Below, in pieces: positions 1 to 5,296 of a stretch of 6,037 nucleotides of DNA. The position numbers and the translations under genes are program-made. Origin of the DNA: Gammaproteobacteria bacterium (GTDB lineage: Bacteria > Pseudomonadota > Gammaproteobacteria > BMS3Bbin11). How positions within the stretch are numbered: the stretch's first letter is position 1; each line of letters starts with the position of its first letter. The stretch lies in contig JAUWVE010000093.1 of the NCBI GenBank assembly GCA_030617565.1, positions 1-6,037 on the forward strand, read 5' to 3'. Below the pieces are notes generated by a model. The model saw nothing but the letters and a program-made list of their open reading frames with translations. It was not told the DNA's origin and did no database searches.

Positions 1-162
1 GTGTGGTGGGCAGGCTACCGTGGCTTCGTTAACCAGATACCCGAAGAGCAGGCAGAAAAGTTTAAACAGGAACATCTTGATGAGGTCAATGAACTGGCTG
101 GAGAAGGAGGCATCTACTTCAACGTAGAAGTTATCCACACCATTGGTGAAAAGGTCGCTTGA
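1..162 (+). CDS. C-terminal end of a probable class I SAM-dependent methyltransferase (5' truncated by window)
   Basis: Frame 1 is open from the first base and ends at the TGA at 160-162, leaving 53 residues. The visible protein starts VWWAGYRGFVNQIPEEQ and ends in a strand-like segment, GGIYFNVEVIHTIGEK. From memory of the family, this pattern (aromatic-rich start, an acidic/basic helix with HLDEVNELA, then a final beta strand) resembles the C-terminus of UbiE-like class I SAM-dependent methyltransferases. The SAM-binding motifs would lie upstream, outside the window, so catalytic identity cannot be confirmed. The next 590 bases hold no gene, so this is the last gene of its unit. No clear hairpin terminator follows directly. 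The coding call is firm; the family call is moderate. Confidence 0.55.
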   Translation: MWWAGYRGFVNQIPEEQAEKFKQEHLDEVNELAGEGGIYFNVEVIHTIGEKVA

Positions 163-171
163 AGGGCCGAT

Positions 172-233
172 GATTTACGTTTTACGTTTTACGTTTTACG
201 TATTAGGTGTTACGTCACTGCTGTCCCATAAAA
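172..233 (+). repeat. Left terminal inverted repeat of the MITE-like element
   Basis: It begins with TTTACGT units, passes through an AGGTGTTACGT segment and ends in CACTGCTGTCCCATAAAA. The right-hand copy, read on the opposite strand, has the same order of blocks but fewer heptamer units. The left arm has therefore been expanded, or the right arm shortened. Confidence 0.65.
174..201 (+). repeat. Four tandem copies of the heptamer TTTACGT
   Basis: Four exact head-to-tail copies of the 7-bp unit TTTACGT occupy these 28 bases. The right end of the element, on the other strand, has one intact unit followed by a degenerate one (TTTATGT) and a partial TTTAC. Slippage during replication would explain the difference in copy number. 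No protein or array of spacers is associated with it. Confidence 0.85.
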
Positions 234-345
234 TGCATCACATATCGTCTCAAAATATTGCCGAATATAGAAAGAGAAAGGAATTAATCATTCTCGACAT
301 GAAAATGAAACTGAACAGTGTCGGCATAACAGAAGAATTTGATAT

Positions 346-473
346 TTGTGGGAGGCGCGCCATCGTATCCCGGCATCCTGCCTCTCACGAAACTTGTGCA
401 TCCATGCACATCGTCGCGGCGATAGAGCCTTGAATTTCCCTGACAATTCGCCCCGAGGGCGAGCCTCCCACAA
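346..473. repeat. REP-like inverted pair (GTGGGAG type) with internal hairpins
   Basis: TTGTGGGAGGC at 346-356 is the perfect reverse complement of 463-473. Each arm can also fold by itself. GTGGGAGGC (348-356) pairs with GCCTCTCAC (380-388), with one G-T wobble. TCGCCC (448-453) pairs with GGGCGA (457-462) around a 3-base loop. In the centre, TGTGCA (395-400) pairs with TGCACA (405-410) around a 4-base loop. Ends of the GTGGGAG type are known from REP/BIME-like repeats mobilised by RAYT (TnpA-REP) transposases in gammaproteobacteria. Assigning this copy to that class is an inference. No transposase is in the window. Confidence 0.6.
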
Positions 474-533
474 TCTTCGATAAGCAGCCAACAGTTTTTT
501 GTGAGTGATCCGCTGCAGGGTGAATTAGATTCT

Positions 534-579
534 TTTTGTGGGACAGCAGTGGTGTTAGGTAAAACATAAAACGTAAATC
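534..579 (-). repeat. Right terminal inverted repeat of the MITE-like element
   Basis: Read on the minus strand, this arm repeats the left arm: GATTTACGTTTTA at the outer end, a CTAACAC segment, and CACTGCTGTCCCACAAAA at the inner end. One mismatch separates the two 18-bp inner blocks. Confidence 0.65.
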
Positions 580-628
580 TTTCCTTTTTATCTGAATTTA
601 GGGGTTTTTTTCTTTATAAAAAACAGGT

Positions 629-634
629 TATACT
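629..634 (+). promoter_or_regulatory. Candidate -10 box for the cold-shock gene
   Basis: TATACT matches the sigma70 -10 consensus at 5 of 6 positions. The region where a -35 box should lie (about 605-612) is only a T-run, so the -35 is poor. The A/T-rich stretch upstream (581-622) could act as an UP-like element. Transcription would start near 641, giving a leader of about 110 bases. Confidence 0.35.
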
Positions 635-640
635 CGCGAA

Positions 641-752
641 CGCTACATACTCTCCCTGGTTTTTGTCAGAAGTACGATCCAAACTCTCCTGTTGATTACC
701 TCGTAAGATTTTGTAACACACTATATTTTTTTTATTTATTGAGGTATTTATC
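641..752 (+). promoter_or_regulatory. Long T-rich 5' leader of the cold-shock gene
   Basis: If the TATACT box at 629 is used, about 110 untranslated bases precede the start codon. They include a pyrimidine-rich run at 725-738. Long structured leaders that act as thermosensors are well known for E. coli cspA, so a similar role is plausible. I do not see a good match to the E. coli cold-box sequence. No small gene is supported in this stretch. Confidence 0.35.
741..744 (+). promoter_or_regulatory. Ribosome binding site of the cold-shock gene
   Basis: GAGG lies 8 bases before the ATG at 753, in an otherwise A/T-rich leader. It fixes the start codon. An overlapping frame that opens at 739 lacks such a site. 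Confidence 0.7.
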
Positions 753-953
753 ATGGCAACAGGAACCGTTAAATGGTTTAACGAATCCAAAGGCTTCGGC
801 TTTATCACTCCATCAGATGGCACTAAAGACGTTTTCGTCCATTTTTCTGCTATCGCCAGTGATGGCTTCCGTACACTCGCAGAAGGTCAGGAAGTTACCT
901 TCGACGTTGAAGACGGAGCAAAAGGCCCAACAGCAGTAAACGTACAGACCTGA
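753..953 (+). CDS. cspA: CspA-family cold-shock protein (single CSD, nucleic-acid chaperone)
   Basis: The product is a 66-residue, single-domain cold-shock protein, the normal length for bacterial Csp proteins. It starts MATGTVKWFNESKGFGFI. It carries RNP1 (KGFGFI, residues 13-18), RNP2 (VFVHF, 27-31) and the N-terminal KWF (7-9); these aromatic residues stack on single-stranded RNA or DNA. Such proteins form a five-strand OB fold and melt RNA secondary structure, often to keep translation and transcription going in the cold. The gene stands alone, with its own leader, a GAGG site and a strong terminator. The long leader suggests post-transcriptional control. The family is certain. Whether it is cold-inducible (CspA) or constitutive (CspC/CspE-like) cannot be told from sequence, so the symbol is a family label. 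Confidence 0.97.
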   Translation: MATGTVKWFNESKGFGFITPSDGTKDVFVHFSAIASDGFRTLAEGQEVTFDVEDGAKGPTAVNVQT

Positions 954-973
954 ACAATAGTTCACTCGAAGTA

Positions 974-1009
974 CAAAAAAAGCCCCGCGTGTTCGCGGGG
1001 CTTTTTTTT
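974..1009. terminator. Strong bidirectional rho-independent terminator
   Basis: An 8-bp G/C-rich stem, GCCCCGCG (982-989) with CGCGGGGC (994-1001), closes a TGTT loop. It is followed by eight T (1002-1009) and preceded by eight A (974-981), so it works in both directions. It ends the cold-shock transcript on the plus strand. On the minus strand it lies 46 bases past the stop of the last CNB gene, so it serves both convergent units. Confidence 0.93.
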
Positions 1010-1054
1010 GGCAGCAAGAAGACCCATCAGGAGATGAAAGCCTGTTACAAACCT

Positions 1055-1525
1055 CTACCCTGCAGCATCATCTGTAAGCATCATTTCTCTTAGTTCCTCT
1101 ACTATATTGCGGTAGTCAGCTGCCAGTTGTTTGGCAACAATCATCTGAAAGTGATGCGGCAGGCGGGTGTTGTATTGATAAAGCAAATTAAATGCGGAAC
1201 TCGGTAAAAAGGCGGCTTTCACTTTTCCTTTGGCATGACAGGATACCATAGGGCGATGGTGGGCTATCAAGCTATGCAGGCCTATCATGCCACCTTGGCC
1301 TATTGTTGAAACACGTTGTAGTCCACGTTCTGTATCTTTTTCGTGCGTGATTTCAACTTCACCTTCAAGAATTACATAGAAGGTATCGGTGCTGCCGTCC
1401 TCAGATATAAACAGATAGCTATCAGGGTAATCCTTTACCACCATCGACTGGCCTAATATTTTCAGCTCATCATTGGTCATTTCGCTAAATAAAGGAACGG
1501 ATTGAAGATATTCATCAATGTTCAT
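1055..1525 (-). CDS. Stand-alone cyclic-nucleotide-binding-fold (CNB/cNMP) protein, 156 aa
   Basis: One CNB (CAP_ED-like) domain fills most of the protein, with a short helical tail (about 125-156). The N-terminus, MNIDEYLQSVPLFSEM, is the usual start of a CNB domain (helix, then 'hPLFs'). The strand motif TFYVILEGEVEIT (48-60) is the typical 'ya...G.v.v' core. In the phosphate-binding cassette the usual FGE is IGL (81-83), so the glutamate that contacts the ribose is absent. An arginine (R91) sits where the phosphate-contacting Arg belongs. There is no helix-turn-helix, so it is not a CRP/FNR transcription factor. Its ATG overlaps the stop of the preceding gene (ATGA, 1522-1525), and a GAGA site lies 7 bases upstream (1533-1536). 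This implies coupled translation. It may bind a nucleotide weakly, bind another ligand, or act as a structural partner. Fold confidence is high; function is unknown. Confidence 0.85.
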   Translation of the reverse strand: MNIDEYLQSVPLFSEMTNDELKILGQSMVVKDYPDSYLFISEDGSTDTFYVILEGEVEITHEKDTERGLQRVSTIGQGGMIGLHSLIAHHRPMVSCHAKGKVKAAFLPSSAFNLLYQYNTRLPHHFQMIVAKQLAADYRNIVEELREMMLTDDAAG

Positions 1526-2082
1526 AGATTTATCTCTTTATGGCCATGCAGCTTCTGTAACATATCGCGCCCCCAATCAATGAGTCCAGGGTGTTTTCTG
1601 GAATCACTATCTTTATCCCCCTCAATATAAGCGAATTTGCTGAACAGTAATCTGTCAGCAACACGGCAACGTTCAATCATGGTTGAGGACAACATGCGTA
1701 AAATATTGCCTGTCATCTGCGGGTGCGGTCTTTCCAGCTTGCGGAAAGCATCATGGGGCAGAACAAGGAGTGTACAGTCATCAGTGGCAATGACAGTACT
1801 TGTAGACGGTCCCGGGTCAAGAATATTAACTTCACCAAAGCAGTCTCCTTTTTTATGTGTACCGAGACGTATGGTTTCTTTCTCACTGGTAATCTGGGAA
1901 ACAAGCTTTTCGTCAGTGACAAGAAAAAGTGAATCGCAATATTCGCCATAAGTTGTCACAGCCTCTCCGGCATGAACGGTTCGAGTTTCCATCGCGGCCA
2001 GCAGGTCATCCAGCCCACCAGGGCCGCAGTGTTCAGCAATGGCAGGAAATTGCTCTCTGAATGCTGCAGCTGTCATGCTCAT
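1522..2082 (-). CDS. Cyclic-nucleotide-binding-fold (CNB/cNMP) protein, 186 aa
   Basis: A CNB domain spans about residues 25-140. It has the entry motif 'hAGEAVTTYGEYCDSLFLV' (37-55) and a cassette reading KKGDCFGEVNILDPGPSTST (78-97). The glutamate of FGE (E84) is kept. The position of the phosphate-binding arginine is filled by Ser/Thr (about S93), so canonical cAMP binding is doubtful. A charged tail of about 45 residues follows, containing GDKDSDSR and ending in a short helix; no DNA-binding domain is seen. The ATG at 2082 has a GAGG site 8 bases upstream. A second in-frame ATG two codons later is less well placed. It is the first gene of a two-gene unit with the next CNB protein, overlapping it by 4 bases. 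Together they could form a heteromer, but this is inference. Confidence 0.85.
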   Translation of the reverse strand: MSMTAAAFREQFPAIAEHCGPGGLDDLLAAMETRTVHAGEAVTTYGEYCDSLFLVTDEKLVSQITSEKETIRLGTHKKGDCFGEVNILDPGPSTSTVIATDDCTLLVLPHDAFRKLERPHPQMTGNILRMLSSTMIERCRVADRLLFSKFAYIEGDKDSDSRKHPGLIDWGRDMLQKLHGHKEINL

Positions 2083-2090
2083 ACTATGTA

Positions 2091-2094
2091 CCTC
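2091..2094 (-). promoter_or_regulatory. Ribosome binding site of the first CNB gene
   Basis: GAGG on the minus strand lies 8 bases before the ATG at 2082. It supports that start over the in-frame ATG at 2076. Confidence 0.65.
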
Positions 2095-2147
2095 ATTAAT
2101 TTTTTAATATGCGGTGAAGATTTTTTACTCGTTACATCTATATGCAT

Positions 2148-2153
2148 ACTATA
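2148..2153 (-). promoter_or_regulatory. Candidate -10 box for the CNB gene pair
   Basis: TATAGT on the minus strand lies in the 107-base gap between arfB and the CNB pair. The best -35 at usual spacing (TTCCCT, 2172-2177) is poor. The gap is long enough for an independent promoter, and no hairpin terminator for arfB is apparent, so read-through is also possible. Confidence 0.25.
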
Positions 2154-2189
2154 CCCCTTCCTAATATGGTCAGGGAACCTTTGACTGGT

Positions 2190-2612
2190 TTATTCCTCAT
2201 AGCCCACCTTCCTGCGCAGGTCTTTTGTCCGGCCACGTTTTGTTTTACTGTTCATGCGTTTTTGCTGTGAGGATTTCGTTGGCCGTGTGGGCCTGCGCTT
2301 TTTCTTTATGACCACAGCATTACGGATCAGTTCAGCCAGGCGGCTCAGCGCTTCATCACGGTTTTTCTCCTGCGTACGAAACTGTTGTGCCTTAATGACA
2401 ATAACGCCGTCTTTACTGATACGCTGGTCACTTAAGGCCAGCAGTCGTTGCTTATAGAACTGTGGCAGTGACGAGGCATTGATATCGAAGCGCAGGTGAA
2501 TAGCCGATGAGACCTTGTTGACGTTCTGACCGCCTGCACCCTGGGCACGGATGGCGCTGAGTTCTATCTCATTTTCGGCAACGCTGACCTCGCTGGATAT
2601 GTGTAAGTCCAT
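2190..2612 (-). CDS. arfB: Alternative ribosome-rescue factor ArfB (YaeJ), peptidyl-tRNA hydrolase
   Basis: The product is 140 residues, the same length as E. coli ArfB. It has the release-factor catalytic domain with the GGQ motif at 27-29, in the context IRAQGAGGQNVNKVSSAIHL. Next come RFDINASSLPQFY and a DGVIVIKAQ strand. A very basic tail (about 103-137: KKKRRPTRPTKSSQQKR and beyond) inserts into the empty mRNA channel of stalled ribosomes. The GGQ glutamine then promotes hydrolysis of peptidyl-tRNA, rescuing non-stop complexes without tmRNA. It is too short and too basic to be a class I release factor and has no codon-recognition domain. No other in-frame start lies between this ATG and the upstream in-frame stop. 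No Shine-Dalgarno sequence is visible, and a TATAAT box lies just upstream. It sits between a cyclase operon and a CNB pair and has no obvious functional tie to either. Confidence 0.96.
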   Translation of the reverse strand: MDLHISSEVSVAENEIELSAIRAQGAGGQNVNKVSSAIHLRFDINASSLPQFYKQRLLALSDQRISKDGVIVIKAQQFRTQEKNRDEALSRLAELIRNAVVIKKKRRPTRPTKSSQQKRMNSKTKRGRTKDLRRKVGYEE

Positions 2613-2618
2613 GTGATG

Positions 2619-2624
2619 ATTATA
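2619..2624 (-). promoter_or_regulatory. Perfect -10 box immediately upstream of arfB
   Basis: TATAAT on the minus strand ends only 6 bases before the arfB ATG. Transcription would then start at or next to the A of the ATG. The -35 region is weak: TTTCAC sits at 17-base spacing (2642-2647). The absence of any Shine-Dalgarno sequence agrees with a leaderless or near-leaderless message. Confidence 0.45.
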
Positions 2625-2693
2625 ATAGGCTAAAGGTTAAAGTGAAAAGTGGCTGGCAATTTTGAATTTACTTCCCTCTTTCCTCTGCATATT

Positions 2694-4616
2694 CTATTTC
2701 TGTGTAAAAACGGCGACACCATCCCAATCGGAAGACGGCGGATTTTGACGGAAATTGATAATTCGTGCGAGGTAGAGTTGATATATCTTCCTGTCGCGAT
2801 CACACACAATCAACTGATTCAAGAGTTTTTCTGCTACATCCCATTCGCGGGAGCGATACTGTGCAATAGCTACGTGGTATTGATCCAGTACAGATTTGCA
2901 GCTGCCTGATGATGTATCAGCTACTGATAGTGGTTCAAATATAGCGACGGGTTCAGTCTTCCCTTTGACCTGAACCAGATCAAGCTCACGAAAGTGGAGG
3001 TCCGGACATAGATCACGAGTAGACTGGCTGACGATAATCTCTACACCATATTGTTTGGTCAGCCCTTCCAGGCGGGATGCCAGGTTGACGCCATCCCCGA
3101 TGACTGTGTAATTCAGGCGATTTACCGAGCCCATATTACCGGCGACCACTTTCCCGGTATTTATACCAATGCCGATGGATAGTGGCTGCAGGCCATCCTT
3201 CGCCAGTTCTTCATTTAACAGCCTCAATTCTGACAGCATCTCCAGTGCACAATTCACTGCCTGTTGTGGACTTTCCGGATGGAACACGGGTGCACCGAAG
3301 AGTGCCATAATGGCATCACCGATATATTTATCCACAACGCCTCCATGTACTTCCACCGAATCACTCATGTGAGTAAGGTAACGATTCAGTAGATCCAGGA
3401 CCTCGTTGGGGGCGTGGCGTTCACAGAATCGGGTAAAATCACGTATATCTGAAAATAAGACTGTGACTTCACGTTCTTCCCCGCCGAGTTCTATTCCCTT
3501 GTTGAGCAGTTCATCGGCAACTTCCCGAGATACAACCTTGCCAAGTAAACTTTGTACTTTATCCCGCTCAGCAAGGCCTTCGACCATACTGTTAAAGGAA
3601 TTCGCCAGCGTGCCTATTTCATCGCTGCGCTCAATTTTTACCCCTTTGCTGTAATCACCTCCCTCAATGCGTCTGGCTGTTTTGACCAGTTGCTCTATAG
3701 GGTGGCTGAGGCCTCGTGCGATCATAAGAGCGCCAACGACAGACATTGCAAGGCCGATACCAAACAGGGTCAGCATCAACACCCTTAAGCGAAGATAAGG
3801 CGCCAGAGCAGTATCCAGTGAGCGCTGTAAGATGGCAAGGCCTTGCCCAACTCCACCTTTTTGCACACCAAGCGCGAGTGAGAGATACTCCTCATTTTGC
3901 AGTAATAGATCGAATACCTGGTCGGTCGGTGCAGTTTTGCTGGCGATGGCCTCGCTTAACTGTAATTTTTCTTCGTTTTGCAGTGTAGAGCTGATGATCT
4001 GCCAGGATTTACCACTGCTGAGGTACAGCAGGCTAACTTCAGAGTGAGTGAACTCTCGCTGTTCAAGCGCAAAATTATCATTGATCACAAAACCAATCAG
4101 TATCCATGCACTTGGCTCCGGTGTGAACAGTGGTACGACAACCATCTGGTAAGCAACATTATCAAAGATCTGAATGGCGGAGGCTTCACCATGGCTGCTA
4201 CCCATAGCCTGCTTGAGTAAATCTTTGAGTGCGGGTGCGGCCTTATGTTCGACGCTATGCATAGTGTCGGCAATAATTTCACCATCCATGGCCAGCAGCA
4301 TCATGATGTTTGCACCCACACGTTGGCGGTGGTTTTCCAGTGCGGACTTGATGGTTTCAGGATCGTGCGTGGCAAAAGCTGACTTGAATGCAAAATCGCC
4401 GGACAGCAGCCTGACCTTTTCGGTCAAAATCTGTTCACGATCCTTGAGTGACTTGGCGAAGGTCTTTGCCGTTATCTGTAGTGTTTCTTCAAGGTGGAGC
4501 CTGGCATTCGATATATTGGCCTGGTTTACAGAAAAGAAGACCGCACCCAGAACTACGCCCAGCAGCGAGACAAGAAATACTAATAGGCGGGTCCTGAAGT
4601 ATTTGAATTGGAACAC
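2694..4616 (-). CDS. Membrane-bound class III (IIIb-type) adenylate cyclase: periplasmic Cache-like sensor, HAMP, cyclase domain, C-terminal tail
   Basis: The enzyme makes cAMP from ATP at the inner membrane. Numbering is from the GTG at 4616 (640 aa). Membrane helix 1 is at about 11-30; a periplasmic Cache-like sensor at about 33-277; helix 2 at about 280-299; HAMP at about 298-351 (Pro of SHPIEQL, and DEIG); a linker at 354-374; the cyclase domain at about 380-555. Metal-binding Asps are D390 (LFSDIRDF) and D434 (KYIGDAIM). K430 specifies adenine; T504 sits at the second purine-selecting position; N511 and R515 (VNLASR) stabilise the transition state. All catalytic residues are therefore present, and the Lys/Thr pair is the class IIIb pattern. 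A tail (about 564-640) ends in WDGVAVFTQK, a TPR-like extension often seen after such domains. GTG codons at 4637, 4628 and 4616 could all serve as starts. I prefer 4616: it follows the upstream stop by one base, has a GGTGG-like site 9 bases before it, and gives the typical N-terminus MFQFKYFRTRLL. Starting at 4637 adds seven residues and a 20-base overlap. Confidence 0.92.
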   Translation of the reverse strand: MFQFKYFRTRLLVFLVSLLGVVLGAVFFSVNQANISNARLHLEETLQITAKTFAKSLKDREQILTEKVRLLSGDFAFKSAFATHDPETIKSALENHRQRVGANIMMLLAMDGEIIADTMHSVEHKAAPALKDLLKQAMGSSHGEASAIQIFDNVAYQMVVVPLFTPEPSAWILIGFVINDNFALEQREFTHSEVSLLYLSSGKSWQIISSTLQNEEKLQLSEAIASKTAPTDQVFDLLLQNEEYLSLALGVQKGGVGQGLAILQRSLDTALAPYLRLRVLMLTLFGIGLAMSVVGALMIARGLSHPIEQLVKTARRIEGGDYSKGVKIERSDEIGTLANSFNSMVEGLAERDKVQSLLGKVVSREVADELLNKGIELGGEEREVTVLFSDIRDFTRFCERHAPNEVLDLLNRYLTHMSDSVEVHGGVVDKYIGDAIMALFGAPVFHPESPQQAVNCALEMLSELRLLNEELAKDGLQPLSIGIGINTGKVVAGNMGSVNRLNYTVIGDGVNLASRLEGLTKQYGVEIIVSQSTRDLCPDLHFRELDLVQVKGKTEPVAIFEPLSVADTSSGSCKSVLDQYHVAIAQYRSREWDVAEKLLNQLIVCDRDRKIYQLYLARIINFRQNPPSSDWDGVAVFTQK

Positions 4617-4617
4617 A

Positions 4618-5283
4618 CTAGTAGCCACCCCCCGCACTGGTAGGTGCCCTGAATGGAATCCATTGTTTCTTTTTTTCTACCGTAAAACTTACTGCTTGCG
4701 AGCCGGTATCTTTCAAGGCTACCTGTTGAGCAGTGCTATTGGTGTCGGTACTTTGTTGCGGGTGCCAGACGAAAATCTTGTAGTTGCCTGCGGGTAAATC
4801 CCTTAGTACGACATTACCGTTAGCATCAGAAATCCCAAAATACGGTGTATCAGTAATGAAAATATTTGCTCCCATCCAGTCGTGGATATTGCAGCCCAGT
4901 TTGACGACACCCGGTTGGTCGAATTTAATGGGATCGGCCGGTGTGCCCTTGTATAGCGGTATCTCAAAAGATTTAGCCGGTGAGAAAGAATAGACGTGAT
5001 GACGAATTTTGTCATGATTGGGGAATTCAACACTGGCGCCAGTCTGGATAACTGAAACCCGGGGAACAAATTCCTTGTCTATTTGATCAACGATCTTCAT
5101 GCCGGCATTTTTCTCAGCAGCAGACAGGCCCGCATCAGGAATAGCGTAGACCACGGCATTGCCTAATTGTGCTTTTCCATTTTCAGTAACAGAGGCACTA
5201 AGAGTGGCCGCGCCAGCAGGTGACGCCAGGAATGATAGCAGCAGACTCGTTGCGAATGAGAGAGTAGTTTTTTTAAGTATCAT
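4618..5283 (-). CDS. Secreted cupredoxin-like protein ('methylamine utilization protein' family)
   Basis: The product has 221 residues. A signal peptide (1-25: KK, hydrophobic TLSFATSLLLSFLA, then SPAGA before the cut) sends it to the periplasm. A plastocyanin-like domain follows (about 27-143). Candidate type 1 copper ligands are H95 or H96 (in NHDKIRHHVYSFS), then C131, H134 and M137 in GCNIHDWMG. The C-x2-H-x2-M spacing is shorter than the C-x2-H-x4-M of plant plastocyanin. Residues about 144-202 (DTPYFGISDANGNVVLRDLP and on) resemble a carboxypeptidase-regulatory-like beta sandwich. Databases often label such proteins 'methylamine utilization protein', but no mau genes are present, so that role is not supported. 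The RBS overlaps the stop of the barrel gene upstream, and the cyclase follows at once, so the three appear co-translated. It may carry copper or electrons, or act as the sensed partner of the cyclase; both are inference. Confidence 0.85.
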   Translation of the reverse strand: MILKKTTLSFATSLLLSFLASPAGAATLSASVTENGKAQLGNAVVYAIPDAGLSAAEKNAGMKIVDQIDKEFVPRVSVIQTGASVEFPNHDKIRHHVYSFSPAKSFEIPLYKGTPADPIKFDQPGVVKLGCNIHDWMGANIFITDTPYFGISDANGNVVLRDLPAGNYKIFVWHPQQSTDTNSTAQQVALKDTGSQAVSFTVEKKKQWIPFRAPTSAGGGY

Positions 5284-5291
5284 GACATTAA

Positions 5292-5296
5292 TCCTC
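5292..5296 (-). promoter_or_regulatory. Ribosome binding site overlapping the upstream stop codon
   Basis: The minus strand reads TGAGGA across 5297-5292: the TGA stop of the barrel gene shares bases with GAGGA. GAGGA sits 8 bases before the cupredoxin ATG at 5283. A ribosome finishing the first gene would therefore be placed to start the next, which supports translational coupling. Confidence 0.7.

Larger units (their letters stand above)
172..579. mobile_element. MITE-like non-coding element with nested inverted repeats
   Basis: This stretch of about 408 bp has matching inverted ends. Bases 172-184 (GATTTACGTTTTA) are the perfect reverse complement of 567-579, and the match continues imperfectly to about 22 bp. 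A second inverted block lies further in: 216-233 (CACTGCTGTCCCATAAAA) pairs with 534-551 at 17 of 18 positions. No reading frame inside looks like a protein, so the element is non-autonomous. The second block looks like an insertion-sequence end, but the parent family is not identified. No convincing target-site duplication is visible just outside the ends. The interior carries a further REP-like pair (346-473). It sits between the methyltransferase end and the cold-shock promoter region. Confidence 0.6.

Noticed and set aside
174..201. Possible CRISPR-like array
   Set aside because: The units are 7 bp, directly abutting and without spacers: a simple tandem repeat.
143..433. Plus-strand frame of 96 codons starting inside the methyltransferase end
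   Set aside because: It runs through the inverted repeats of the MITE-like element. The TTTACGT tract gives a repetitive YVLRFTFYVL string, and there is no RBS or family resemblance.
288..567. Minus-strand frames within the repeat element
   Set aside because: They are made of REP-like hairpin sequence, have no RBS and resemble no protein family.
1055..2082. CRP/FNR-type transcription factors
   Set aside because: Both proteins lack a helix-turn-helix region after the CNB domain, and their tails are too short to hold one.
2613..2693. Intrinsic terminator between the cyclase gene and arfB
   Set aside because: No G/C-rich hairpin followed by a T-run on the minus strand is visible in this gap.
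2694..4616. Guanylate cyclase or diguanylate cyclase
   Set aside because: The Lys in DKYIGDA marks ATP use rather than GTP, and there is no GGDEF motif.
4174..4797. Plus-strand 207-codon frame opposite the cyclase and cupredoxin genes
   Set aside because: It is antisense to two well-supported genes, rich in Ser/Ala/Cys as expected from a reverse frame, and has no domain.
4618..5283. Part of a methylamine dehydrogenase (mau) cluster
   Set aside because: Neighbouring genes are a barrel protein and a cyclase; no mauA, mauB, mauD or mauE-like gene is present.
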